Shown piece after piece: positions 26,964 to 34,869 of a stretch of DNA of 64,000 nucleotides (position 1 is its first letter; each line of letters begins with the position of its first letter). The stretch is from Hymenobacter sp. BT559 (GTDB taxonomy: Bacteria; Bacteroidota; Bacteroidia; Cytophagales; Hymenobacteraceae). The stretch spans positions 265,323 through 329,322 of the forward strand of contig NZ_JAGETY010000006.1 in assembly GCF_017571525.1 (NCBI RefSeq), in the 5' to 3' direction. The notes beneath the pieces were generated by a model. That model was not told the origin of the DNA and made no database searches. It saw nothing but the letters and a program-made list of their open reading frames with translations. Position numbers and translations under genes: made by a program.

Positions 26964-27851
26964 CTACTTTCGGAAGCGGCTAGCCACCACCAGGTCTTTC
27001 GAGCCGGCGGTATACTGGTAGAAACCTTCGCCCGATTTTACCCCTAGCCGGCCGGCCATTACCATGTTTACCAGCAGCGGGCACGGGGCGTACTTGGGGT
27101 TGCCGAGGCCCTCGTGCAGCACCCGCAAAATGGCCAGGCATACATCGAGCCCGATAAAGTCGGCTAGCTGCAGCGGACCCATGGGGTGGGCCATCCCGAG
27201 CTTCATCACGGTGTCGATTTCTTCTACGCCGGCTACGCCCTCAAACAGGCTGATAATGGCCTCATTAATCATGGGCATCAGGATGCGGTTGGCCACGAAG
27301 CCGGGATAATCATTCACCTCGGTAGGCGTTTTGCCGAGCTGGCGCGAAAGGGCCATCACGCGCTCAGTCACCTCGTCGGAAGTGGCGTAGCCGCGAATTA
27401 CTTCTACCAGTTTCATTACCGGCACCGGGTTCATAAAGTGCATCCCGATAACCTGCGCCGGCCGCTTGGTCACGGCCGCGATTTTGGTAATCGAAATCGA
27501 CGACGTGTTGCTGGCCAGGATGGCGCCGGCCGGCGCGTGCTGGTCGAGGTCACGGAAAATCTGGAGCTTGAGGTCCACGTTTTCGGTGGCCGCTTCTACC
27601 ACGAGCTCGGCGCCGGCTACCCCCTCGGCGAGGCTCGTGAAGGTGCGCAGGCGGCCTAGCGTGGCCGTTTTGTCATCCTCACTCAGCGTAGCCTTGGCTA
27701 CCTGGCGGTCAAGGTTTTTGGTGATGGTAGCCATGCCCCGGTCGAGGGCGGGCTGGTTGATATCAATAAGGGCTACGGCAAAGCCGTGCTGGGCAAAAAC
27801 GTGGGCAATACCATTGCCCATAGTGCCCGAGCCAATAACGGCAACGTTCAT
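26964..27851 (-). CDS. 3-hydroxyacyl-CoA (3-hydroxybutyryl-CoA) dehydrogenase
   Basis: The protein has 295 residues from the ATG at 27851; an upstream in-frame start at 27911 adds 20 residues that lack family character. The Rossmann start is MNVAVIGSGTMGNGIAHVFA. It is followed by SNTSSISITKIAAVTKRPAQVIGMHFMNPVPVMKLVEVI (with the catalytic His), VNDYPGFVANRILMPMINEA and a C-terminal LQLADFIGLDVCLAIL with GEGFYQY. This is the short, single-function form (Hbd/PaaH type), NAD-dependent. It may act in butyrate or branched-chain degradation, which would fit IcmF elsewhere in the window, but the link is inference. Confidence 0.92.
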   Translation of the reverse strand: MNVAVIGSGTMGNGIAHVFAQHGFAVALIDINQPALDRGMATITKNLDRQVAKATLSEDDKTATLGRLRTFTSLAEGVAGAELVVEAATENVDLKLQIFRDLDQHAPAGAILASNTSSISITKIAAVTKRPAQVIGMHFMNPVPVMKLVEVIRGYATSDEVTERVMALSRQLGKTPTEVNDYPGFVANRILMPMINEAIISLFEGVAGVEEIDTVMKLGMAHPMGPLQLADFIGLDVCLAILRVLHEGLGNPKYAPCPLLVNMVMAGRLGVKSGEGFYQYTAGSKDLVVASRFRK

Positions 27852-28058
27852 CGGGTGGGAGGAAAAGGGTAAAAGATGGCGGCTAGACAGCAAAACGCTT
27901 CCGCAAAACAAAGCTACTGGCTAACGCCCGTTAGCCTGGCCAAGGAAAAAAAATGTATACAACTTCATCCTTTTTCCAGCCGAGCCGTACAAATCCCACA
28001 AGCCACCTAAAACAGGCTTAGAATACCTTCTCACCTTCATTCTTTCTCCTTTTCACTC

Positions 28059-28229
28059 ATGGGCAATCTGCTGTATATCATCGCCGTCATTCTCATCATC
28101 ATCTGGGCACTCGGCTTTTTCGGCGTGCTGGGCGCGGGCCTGGCGGGCAACAACCTGCTTCACATTCTGCTGGTAATTGCCATTATTGCCATTCTGCTGC
28201 GCGTTATCAGCGGCCGCAACCCGGTATAA
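28059..28229 (+). CDS. lmo0937-family small membrane protein
   Basis: A 56-residue protein with two hydrophobic segments: NLLYIIAVILIIIWALGFF, a short Gly-rich turn (GVLGAGLAGNN), and LLHILLVIAIIAILLRVI. The pattern WALGFF and NLLHxLLVIAIIxxLLR is typical of the lmo0937 family of tiny membrane proteins that are common in Bacteroidota and often stress induced. Function is unknown. ATG at 28059, stop at 28227-28229, followed by a strong terminator. It is preceded by 207 bp of non-coding sequence shared with the divergent dehydrogenase. Confidence 0.82.
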   Translation: MGNLLYIIAVILIIIWALGFFGVLGAGLAGNNLLHILLVIAIIAILLRVISGRNPV

Positions 28230-28252
28230 TTCCGGAGAGTTGCTACTACATA

Positions 28253-28288
28253 AAAAAGCCCCCGCTGCCAGTGCAGCGGGGGCTTTTT
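28253..28288. terminator. strong bidirectional terminator
   Basis: 16-bp perfect stem 28253-28268 / 28273-28288, loop CAGT, A5 and T5 tracts. It ends both the small plus-strand gene and the minus-strand beta-barrel gene at 28315. Confidence 0.92.
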
Positions 28289-28314
28289 GTGTGCCCAAAT
28301 GTTGGAATAGGGGC

Positions 28315-29115
28315 CTAGCGGCCGATATTGAACAGGAAGTTGAAGCGAATGACCGGGTTAGGGTAAATGCTGTTGTAATTGTCCTGGAAATTGTACAGCA
28401 GCACAATGTCAGCCGCTGCGCGGTTGCTAATCTGTGAGCGGTAGCCCACGCCGGCTAGCGGTGTCTGCACCGTGCGGGTTACGGTGCCCACATAGTTGTT
28501 GTACTGGTCGAAGGCCAGCAGCTGGGCCTTGGTCGACTCATATTCGGCGTGAATGAAGAACTGGTCGATAACCCGGAACTGCGCAAATACCTTAGCGCCG
28601 AAGTTGCTGGTGCTCACGCTGCTACTCGCGCCATTGCCGTTGTCCTGTCCATAGTAGTTGTAGGCGTAGCTAATGCCTGGGCCAATGGAAAACCGGTCGG
28701 TGACGCGGTAACCAATTGCCGGCGAGATGCTAAAGCTAAAGTTGCTCAGGCCATAGTACGAGCTGTAGCCCAGGCCGATGCCCGAATAAATAAACAGCTT
28801 GGTGTATTGCTCAGCATGTTGCTCGGCGGCTTTGCGGGCCTGCTCGCGGCCCGGCAGCTCCAGGCCCGAGGGGCTATCCTGGCTAGGGGCGGGCAAGGGC
28901 TGCGCCGCAGCTGGTGCGGGTGCCTGGCCCGGGGTATATACCGGAATAGTAGGCGCTACATTGGTCGTATCTACTGCGGGGCGGGTAGGAGCCGGGCGGG
29001 CCGGCACCGCGCCGGGAGGGGCCGTGTTCAGCGCGGGTTTTTCCTGGGCTTGGCTGCGGCCGGGGGCTAGCCAGGCCGCAGTGCCCAGCAAAAAGGGAAG
29101 AAGCAGACGTTTCAT
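28315..29115 (-). CDS. outer-membrane beta-barrel protein, function unknown
   Basis: The protein has 266 residues. A signal peptide ends at about residue 23 (APGRSQAQ). Residues about 25-85 form a Pro/Ala-rich linker. From about 105 there are alternating strands rich in Tyr, Phe and Ser (LFIYSGIGLGYSSYYG, FSFSISPAIGYRV, RFSIGPGISYAYNYYG, FNFLFNIGR at the end), typical of an outer-membrane beta-barrel ending in an aromatic or Arg residue. It may fold as an eight-stranded barrel (OMP_b-brl type). No substrate is indicated. It is monocistronic with a terminator 26 bp after the stop. Confidence 0.78.
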   Translation of the reverse strand: MKRLLLPFLLGTAAWLAPGRSQAQEKPALNTAPPGAVPARPAPTRPAVDTTNVAPTIPVYTPGQAPAPAAAQPLPAPSQDSPSGLELPGREQARKAAEQHAEQYTKLFIYSGIGLGYSSYYGLSNFSFSISPAIGYRVTDRFSIGPGISYAYNYYGQDNGNGASSSVSTSNFGAKVFAQFRVIDQFFIHAEYESTKAQLLAFDQYNNYVGTVTRTVQTPLAGVGYRSQISNRAAADIVLLYNFQDNYNSIYPNPVIRFNFLFNIGR

Positions 29116-29206
29116 GAAGGGAAATTAGCGGAGAGGCGAAAAGAATTAATGAAGAAGCCAGAAGTACTAGACGAAACCCCGAACTACGTCTGCTTAATTC
29201 CTCAGC

Positions 29207-30838
29207 TTAAGCCAGCTGATACATTTTTTGACGCTGCGCTTTCAGGGTTTCGTCGGCCAGGTATTCTTCGTAATTCATGCGGCGGTCGATGATGCCCTCG
29301 GGCGTCAATTCGATAATGCGGTTGGCCACCGTTTCGATGAACTGCAAGTCGTGCGAGGCAAAAATGAGCGAGCCCGTAAAGTCTTTCAACCCGTTGTTCA
29401 GGGCCTGAATACTTTCCAGGTCCAGGTGGTTGGTCGGGTCGTCGAGCACCAGCACGTTGCCGCTTTCCAGCATCATTTTCGAAAGCATGCAGCGCACTTT
29501 TTCGCCGCCGCTCAGCACGTTGGGCTTCTTCTGCGATTCTTCGCCCGAGAACAGCATGCGGCCCAGCCAGCCGCGCACAAAGCTCTCGTCTTTTTCCACC
29601 GAGTACTGGCGCAGCCAGTCCACAAGGTTCATGTTGTCGGCTTGGAAGAAGGCGCTGTTTTCCTTCGGAAAGTAGCTAGGGGTGATGGTGGTTCCCCACT
29701 TATACTCGCCTTTATCGGCCTTCGTCTCGCCAAAAATGATATCGAACAGCAGCGAGGCGGCGCGGTCATCGCGGCCCACGATGGCCACCTTGTCGCCTTT
29801 GTCGAGCGTGAACGACACGTTCTTGAGCACCGAGTGGCCATCTACGCGCTTGCTCACGCCCTCCACACTCAGCAGCTGGTTGCCAGCTTCGCGCTCGGGC
29901 TTGAAGGCAATGTACGGGTAGCGGCGCGACGACGGCTTAATCTCTTCCAACGTCAGCTTTTGCAGCAGCTTCTGGCGGCTGGTGGCCTGCTTTGATTTCG
30001 AAGCGTTGGCCGAGAAGCGGCGCACAAACTCTTCGAGCTCTTTGCGCTTGTCTTCGGTCTTCTTGTTCACTTCCTGGCGCTGGCGCAGGGCTAGCTGGCT
30101 GCTCTCGTACCAGAACGAGTAGTTGCCGGGGTACATCGTGATTTTCGAGAAGTCCAGGTCGGCCATGTAGTTACACACGGCGTCGAGGAAGTGGCGGTCG
30201 TGGCTCACCACAATCACGGTGTTCTCGAAGTTGTCGAGGAAGTTTTCGAGCCAGAGCACGCTCTCGGCATCGAGGTTGTTGGTCGGTTCGTCGAGCAGCA
30301 GCACGTCGGGGTTGCCAAACAGCGCCTGGGCCAGCAGCACGCGCACCTTTTCGCTAGCCCCCAGGTCGGCCATCAGGCTCTGGTGCTTGTCTTCAGTGAT
30401 GCCGAGGCCGCTCAGCAGCTCGGCCGCCTGGTACTCCGCGTCCCAGCCACTCATGTCGGCAAATTCACCTTCGAGCACCCCTAGCCGCTCGCCGTCGGCG
30501 TCGGTAGCCGTGCCCAGGTCGTATTTGGCGTAGAGCGCGTCTTTTTCGCGCATCACAGCGGCCAGCTTCTGGTGGCCCTGAATGACGGTAGCTAGCACCT
30601 GCTGGTCGTCGTAGGCAAACTGGTTCTGCTTGAGCACGGCCAGGCGCTGGCCGGCGGGCATCTCCACCGAGCCGGTGTTGGGCTCAATTTCGCCCGAGAG
30701 TATCTTCAAAAAGGTGGATTTGCCGGCGCCGTTGGCCCCAATGAGGCCATACACGTTGCCGGGCAAAAACTTCACCGTTACGTCTTCAAACAGCACCCGC
30801 TTGCCGTAGCGCAAGCTCACGTTGGTCGTGGAAATCAT
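29207..30838 (-). CDS. ABC-F family ATPase, YbiT-like, with degenerate second ATP site
   Basis: The protein has 543 residues and two ABC domains, no membrane segments. The N-terminal domain is complete: Walker A GANGAGKST (34-42) and LLLDEPTNNLD with SHDRHFLDAV. The linker (about 240-320, KKTEDKRKELEEFVRRFSANASKSKQ) is the ABC-F ribosome-interaction helix. In the second domain the Walker A is GRDDRAAS with no P-loop Lys, and Walker B is VLVLDDPTNHLD, Asp in place of the catalytic Glu; the signature LSGGEK is kept. ABC-F proteins bind the ribosomal E site to relieve stalled states; some give antibiotic resistance. The overall sequence resembles YbiT rather than resistance types. Confidence 0.9.
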   Translation of the reverse strand: MISTTNVSLRYGKRVLFEDVTVKFLPGNVYGLIGANGAGKSTFLKILSGEIEPNTGSVEMPAGQRLAVLKQNQFAYDDQQVLATVIQGHQKLAAVMREKDALYAKYDLGTATDADGERLGVLEGEFADMSGWDAEYQAAELLSGLGITEDKHQSLMADLGASEKVRVLLAQALFGNPDVLLLDEPTNNLDAESVLWLENFLDNFENTVIVVSHDRHFLDAVCNYMADLDFSKITMYPGNYSFWYESSQLALRQRQEVNKKTEDKRKELEEFVRRFSANASKSKQATSRQKLLQKLTLEEIKPSSRRYPYIAFKPEREAGNQLLSVEGVSKRVDGHSVLKNVSFTLDKGDKVAIVGRDDRAASLLFDIIFGETKADKGEYKWGTTITPSYFPKENSAFFQADNMNLVDWLRQYSVEKDESFVRGWLGRMLFSGEESQKKPNVLSGGEKVRCMLSKMMLESGNVLVLDDPTNHLDLESIQALNNGLKDFTGSLIFASHDLQFIETVANRIIELTPEGIIDRRMNYEEYLADETLKAQRQKMYQLA

Positions 30839-31027
30839 CTAAGCCAGAAATAAAAATCCAAAAAACTAGGCAAAAATACGCCGCCGCCCGGCCTTGCCCT
30901 AGTCAAACGCCGGTCGGCGCTGATTTGTGCCCTGCTCCTGCGCACAACACCAACGCCAAAAAATGAGTATAGAAGAACAGGCCACCGCGGCCGATTGCTC
31001 GCTGTTTCACTTCACGCTAACTTTTTT

Positions 31028-31525
31028 ATGGCTGCTACTTCCATCACCGCGCCAACGGCGCGCACGCTTACCCCCGAACAAAATGGCTTTCGCTACGGCG
31101 TAATGACTAGCGTGGTGCTGTGCGTTTATACGCTGGCCGCCGCGCTGCTGGGCTTTTTCTCGCGCATTGAGGCCGGTAGCCTCGATGTGTTGATACTTAT
31201 CACAGGCTCGGTGCTGGCTATCAGGTACCTACATCAGTTGCGTGGCAACCAAATGCCCTACCTGGGCGGCTATGGCACGGGTATTATTACGGCCATGGTG
31301 GCTTCTGTAATACTAGGCCTGTTTTTCATCATCCTGACGGCCATCATGCCGCACTCGCTCGACCTGACGCAGGTAGAAAACCTGTTTGGCTTCGACTTGT
31401 CGGTGGTGGTTGCGTTTCTGGCCATCATCCTGCTAGGCACCATGACGGGCGTTATCACCTCGCTCGTGGCCATGCAGTATTATAAAGCTGACACCGTTGA
31501 CCCGCTGAAAGCAATGGAGCGCTAG
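31028..31525 (+). CDS. DUF4199 membrane protein
   Basis: The protein has 165 residues from the ATG at 31028; the frame is open further upstream but has no good start. Four transmembrane helices are evident: NGFRYGVMTSVVLCVYTLAAALLG, LDVLILITGSVLAIRYL, YGTGIITAMVASVILGLFFIIL and VVVAFLAIILLGTMTGVITSLV. The helix spacing and the first NGFRYG and YGTG motifs match DUF4199, a family confined mostly to Bacteroidota. Function is unknown. A bidirectional terminator follows at 31542-31579. Confidence 0.8.
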   Translation: MAATSITAPTARTLTPEQNGFRYGVMTSVVLCVYTLAAALLGFFSRIEAGSLDVLILITGSVLAIRYLHQLRGNQMPYLGGYGTGIITAMVASVILGLFFIILTAIMPHSLDLTQVENLFGFDLSVVVAFLAIILLGTMTGVITSLVAMQYYKADTVDPLKAMER

Positions 31526-31541
31526 AAAAACCAGCAAAATG

Positions 31542-31579
31542 AAGGCCCCCATTTCCAGCCTGGAAGTGGGGGCCTTTTT
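31542..31579. terminator. bidirectional terminator between DUF4199 and coaD
   Basis: 16-bp stem (31542-31557 / 31561-31576) with one mismatch, loop GCC, T5 on the plus strand. coaD ends at 31610 on the other strand. Confidence 0.9.
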
Positions 31580-31609
31580 GTTTTGGACAAAGGGTTATCT
31601 GGTAGAAAA

Positions 31610-32077
31610 TCAGGCCGAAAGTGCGGGCAAGGTAAAGGGCACAAACTGGCTCACATCGCCGCCGAACCGGTGAATTTCGCGGATGATGGTGCTGCTCACG
31701 GCCGCCTGGGTGGGCGAGGTCACCAGAAACACGGTTTCGAGGCCGGGGCTGAGCTGGCGGTTGGCCTGGGCAATGGCATTTTCATACTCAAAATCAAGCG
31801 TATTGCGCAGGCCGCGCAGCAGGTAGCTAGCCCCCGTTTCGCGGGTAAACTCGGTGGTGAGCCCCTGGTAGCTGCGCACCGATACGCGCGGCTCATCGGC
31901 AAACAAGGCGTCGAGCTGGGCCGTGAGCCAGGCGAGCGGAAATTGACGCTGCTTGCTGCTATTGGTGCCGATGGCAATGATTACCTCGTCAAACAGCCCC
32001 ACGCCGCGCCGCACAATATCGAGGTGGCCGTTGGTAAACGGGTCGAAAGAGCCGGGGAAAAGCGCAATTCTTTTCAT
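31610..32077 (-). CDS. coaD: phosphopantetheine adenylyltransferase
   Basis: The protein has 155 residues. The nucleotidyltransferase motif is FPGSFDPFTNGHLDIV (T/HxGH type), followed by YLLRGLRNTLDFEYENAIAQAN and SSTIIREIHRFGGDVSQFVP. It makes dephospho-CoA from 4'-phosphopantetheine, the fourth step of CoA synthesis. The DUF3822 gene lies 49 bp upstream on the same strand. That pairing is common in Bacteroidota, so the two are probably co-transcribed. Start ATG at 32077. Confidence 0.97.
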   Translation of the reverse strand: MKRIALFPGSFDPFTNGHLDIVRRGVGLFDEVIIAIGTNSSKQRQFPLAWLTAQLDALFADEPRVSVRSYQGLTTEFTRETGASYLLRGLRNTLDFEYENAIAQANRQLSPGLETVFLVTSPTQAAVSSTIIREIHRFGGDVSQFVPFTLPALSA

Positions 32078-32126
32078 GTAGTTGCGGCTGGCTTATTGCC
32101 GAAATTTGCTAATAACCAATCAGTGC

Positions 32127-33065
32127 CTACTCGCAAAAAGCCAGGCTGAATAAATCGAAGTGCCGATACTCGGCCACCTCGTTGAGGTAATAAAAATACT
32201 GCAGGCCAAACGGCCGCGCGCCAAAGCGCAGGTTGCGCACGTAGGTGCTCAGCAGCGCAAACGTGGCCGAGTCGCTCGTGAGCTCACCCCAGATGGTGAC
32301 GGTGTCCTGGTCGGGGTTGAGGCCCAGCTCCTGCATCACGAGGATGGTATAATAGGCCACATCTTCGGCCGTGCTCACCGTGAAGGAATTGCAGAACTCG
32401 ACCTGCGTGCCCAGCACTACGGCCGTCAGCTCGTAGTCGGCCAGGCTGAGGTAGAGCTGGCGCGGCGCGGCGCCGGGCCCGCGCTGGTGCAGCAGCCCGC
32501 CCAGCAGCGCGCTGGCCTGCGGCAGCAGCCGTGCGCTAGGCCCGTGCACCCGCTGCAGCCACTGCACTAGGCTGCCAGGGGCCGCAAACAGGCTCACAAT
32601 ATCAGTGGCCGGGGCGGGCAGGGGCAGCGTATAAGCCAGGGCCTCTTCGCTAGGGGCCAGCGCGTGGTGCAGGCCCAGGTAGGCAGTTTCATCGCCGGTG
32701 CGGTAGAGGGGCGCGGGCAGCAGCGGCGAGGCGCCGCCCCCTAGCGCCAGGCGCAGGCGCGCCCAGCCCGGCTGGCCCAGCAGCGTACTCGCCGCCACGG
32801 CCGGCAGCTCGGCCAGCGAGTTGGCGGGCAGGTCGTCGAAAGCGACTATTTTATGGCGGGCAACATCCAGCACGGCCAGGCGCAAGCGGCCGGGGCTAGC
32901 CACCGCATACAGGTGGTAGGCCGTGAGGTTGGCTGCGTCGAAGGTATCGTCGCGCAGGCTCAGCGTGGGGGTAGCGGGCAGGGTAGAAGTAGCAGACACG
33001 GGCAAAAAAGGCCCGCCCAGCGGCCGGCCGGGGTAAAGATAGTTGGCGGTGCGCCTCAGGAGCAC
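32127..33065 (-). CDS. DUF3822 family protein
   Basis: The protein has up to 312 residues; family members are usually nearer 270-290, so GTG at 32999 (residue 23) may be the true start. The visible pattern is an ASKHA-like fold: LYAVASPGRLRLAVLDVARHKIVAFDD at the start, LYLSLADYELTAVVLGTQVEFCNSF in the middle with a YTILVMQELGLNPDQDTV helix, and WGELTSDS near the end. DUF3822 is found next to coaD and often the 16S rRNA methylase rsmD in Bacteroidota. No biochemical role is established. It may be co-transcribed with coaD downstream. Confidence 0.82.
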   Translation of the reverse strand: MLLRRTANYLYPGRPLGGPFLPVSATSTLPATPTLSLRDDTFDAANLTAYHLYAVASPGRLRLAVLDVARHKIVAFDDLPANSLAELPAVAASTLLGQPGWARLRLALGGGASPLLPAPLYRTGDETAYLGLHHALAPSEEALAYTLPLPAPATDIVSLFAAPGSLVQWLQRVHGPSARLLPQASALLGGLLHQRGPGAAPRQLYLSLADYELTAVVLGTQVEFCNSFTVSTAEDVAYYTILVMQELGLNPDQDTVTIWGELTSDSATFALLSTYVRNLRFGARPFGLQYFYYLNEVAEYRHFDLFSLAFCE

Positions 33066-33127
33066 GCAGTAGGCAAGGCTAGTAATTGGGGCGGCCGTGC
33101 TAGCCCTGGCGGCCCGCCAGCAGCGTG

Positions 33128-33634
33128 TTAGTTCAGCAGAACCTGCGGCACAAACACGTCGTCGGTGCTGAGGAGCCCGCGCAGCACGGGGTGCACCTGG
33201 GCCAGCGGCAGAGCTAGCAGCTGGCGCGGGGTGTACCAGGCCAGCTCGGTGAGCAGTTGGGCATCGGGTGCATGCTCAGGGTCGTGGCCCAGGCGTGGCG
33301 TGGTGGCGGGGTCGTCGGCCAGTACTTCAAAAAATATTTCCAGCGCCTGCAGCTCATCGCGCCGAAACTCGTGCAGGTGCAGCTGCCGGCCCACGCGCAC
33401 CGCTAGCCCCGTTTCTTCCAAAAATTCGCGCTGCAAGGCTTCTTTCAGGCTTTCGCCAAAGGCCCAGCCCCCGCCGGGCGGCGACCAGAACGTAGCACCA
33501 TCGGGCAGCAGCCCGCGGTGGGCCGCCAGCAAAATGGCTCCGTTGCGCACCAGGATGCCGCCCACACGCACGCGCACCGTTCCGGTGTAGGGGGTTAATA
33601 ATGAATTAGTTGCCTGAATAGGGTCAGTGGGCAT
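33128..33634 (-). CDS. Nudix hydrolase
   Basis: The protein has 168 residues. The Nudix box is GGGWAFGESLKEALQREFLE followed by ETG, which keeps the Gly-x5-Glu-x7-Arg-Glu-x2-Glu-Glu-x-Gly pattern. The N-terminal half (VRVRVGGILVRNGAILLAAHRG) is a normal Nudix strand set. The PP-G-GWAFGE form is common in MutT-like proteins of broad substrate range; an 8-oxo-dGTP or ADP-ribose activity cannot be told apart here. It is separated by 62 bp from the DUF3822 gene and lies on the same strand. Start ATG at 33634. Confidence 0.9.
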   Translation of the reverse strand: MPTDPIQATNSLLTPYTGTVRVRVGGILVRNGAILLAAHRGLLPDGATFWSPPGGGWAFGESLKEALQREFLEETGLAVRVGRQLHLHEFRRDELQALEIFFEVLADDPATTPRLGHDPEHAPDAQLLTELAWYTPRQLLALPLAQVHPVLRGLLSTDDVFVPQVLLN

Positions 33635-33667
33635 ACATGCAAAGCTAGCCGGAATAATCTGGGGCCT

Positions 33668-34285
33668 CTACGCAAACCCATCCTGGATGGGTGAAGCGAC
33701 CACCCGCGCCGCGCGCCGCTGCCGCCAGCGCCGCCACCGGCTGGCTATGAATACCAGCAGCGCCAGCACCAGGCCGGCCATCACCAACGGCAGCAGCAGC
33801 GTGAGGAAGGTGCCGGCCACGGCGAGCACGTTTTCGAGGGTGGCAAACAGGGGGTTGGCTAGCCCGCCGGTAGTGGCCGTGGAGCCGGCCCGCAGCAGCG
33901 CCGTGCCGCCCTGCACCACGCCCGCCGCACCGCCACCCACCAGGATGCCGAGCGTCCAGCGCAGGGTGGGGTCGAGGTGGGTGAGCGAAGAGGTCATAAG
34001 CAAAGTGCCCGCGATGAAGGAAGCCGGCGTGGTAAGCGTGTCGAGCAAATGGTCGAAGAAGGGCACATAGTAGCCCACCAGCTCGGCCACGGTGGCGGTG
34101 GCCAGCACCACCAGGGCCGTCCAGCTGCTCAGCCAGTCGAAGCCCGGCGAGCTGGGCAGCCAGCCCACCCGGTGGGCCACGCTGGCCGCCAGCAGCGGCA
34201 CAAACACCCGAAAGCCGCTGCACGCGGCCAGCCCCAGGCCCAGCGCGCCGGCCACGAGGTACTGCAAAGTCGATAGATGGTCCAT
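33668..34285 (-). CDS. DUF4126 membrane protein
   Basis: The protein has 205 residues from the ATG at 34285; a longer frame from 34327 adds 14 residues without character. Membrane helices are at about 5-30 (VAGALGLGLAACSGFRVFVPLLAASVA), 50-75, 85-110 and 150-185. The Ala/Gly-rich LGLAACSGFRVFVPLL segment and GILVGGGAAGVVQGGTALLRA match DUF4126, a family of polytopic proteins of unknown function. It may be a small transporter-like fold. The C-terminal tail is Arg-rich (RWRRWRQRR). It is divergent from the thioesterase at 34358. Confidence 0.82.
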   Translation of the reverse strand: MDHLSTLQYLVAGALGLGLAACSGFRVFVPLLAASVAHRVGWLPSSPGFDWLSSWTALVVLATATVAELVGYYVPFFDHLLDTLTTPASFIAGTLLMTSSLTHLDPTLRWTLGILVGGGAAGVVQGGTALLRAGSTATTGGLANPLFATLENVLAVAGTFLTLLLPLVMAGLVLALLVFIASRWRRWRQRRAARVVASPIQDGFA

Positions 34286-34341
34286 AGCAAGCAGGGAGCT
34301 GCAAAAATGTGGCCGTAAGGTAAGCACCCCTGGCCGGCCGG

Positions 34342-34349
34342 TATCTTTG
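34342..34349 (+). promoter_or_regulatory. candidate -7 promoter box, near-leaderless thioesterase gene
   Basis: TATCTTTG fits TAnnTTTG and ends 8 bp before the ATG at 34358, so the transcript would have almost no leader. Confidence 0.45.
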
Positions 34350-34357
34350 AGCTACTT

Positions 34358-34792
34358 ATGAACGCAGTTACGCCCGAACCCGCCCTCGACCTCGAAGTCC
34401 GCATCCGCGAAAAGCTCAAGCGCCAGCACTTTATGCACCTCATCGGGGCCGACCTCACCCGCATCGAGCCCGGCCGCATCGAGGCCGAGCTGCCGCTAGA
34501 GGTGCAGCACCAGCAGCAGCGCGGCTTTGCCCACGGCGGCCTCGTGGCCACCATGGCCGACCTGGCCGCGGGGTTTGCCGCCGTCACGCTCGTGCCCGAA
34601 AACTTCGGCGTGGTTACTTCCGACCTGAAAGTGAGTTACCTAAATCCCGGCGTGGGCCAGCGAATCAAAGCCATCGGCTGGGTGTTAAAAGCCGGGCGGC
34701 GCCTGCATTTCTGCGAGGCCGAAGTGTGGTGCGATGACGTGCTGATTGCCAAGGCTTCGGCCACGATGGCGGTGATTGAGCCGGTTGGCTAA
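34358..34792 (+). CDS. PaaI-like hotdog thioesterase
   Basis: The protein has 144 residues. The hotdog-fold signature is RGFAHGGLVATMADLAAGFAA (with the HGG turn and catalytic Asp region), preceded by an IEAELPLEVQHQQQ strand and followed by SDLKVSYLNPGVGQRIKAI. This is the PaaI/YdiI type of acyl-CoA thioesterase. The substrate is not clear from sequence. It is divergent from the DUF4126 gene and near-leaderless (candidate box at 34342-34349). Start ATG at 34358. Confidence 0.88.
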   Translation: MNAVTPEPALDLEVRIREKLKRQHFMHLIGADLTRIEPGRIEAELPLEVQHQQQRGFAHGGLVATMADLAAGFAAVTLVPENFGVVTSDLKVSYLNPGVGQRIKAIGWVLKAGRRLHFCEAEVWCDDVLIAKASATMAVIEPVG

Positions 34793-34869
34793 TAGTTATT
34801 ACGCCGCTCGTTAGGTTTTTTAAATCCATCTGTTCTGCTGGCGAAAGAGCAAAACAAACGTTAGTAGCT

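Noticed and set aside
30963..31090. Short ATG frame before the DUF4199 gene
   Set aside because: It overlaps the DUF4199 start in another frame and shows no conserved pattern.
33645..34304. 219-residue minus-strand frame
   Set aside because: It is the shifted frame of the DUF4126 gene, with Gly/Arg/His-rich sequence and no motif.
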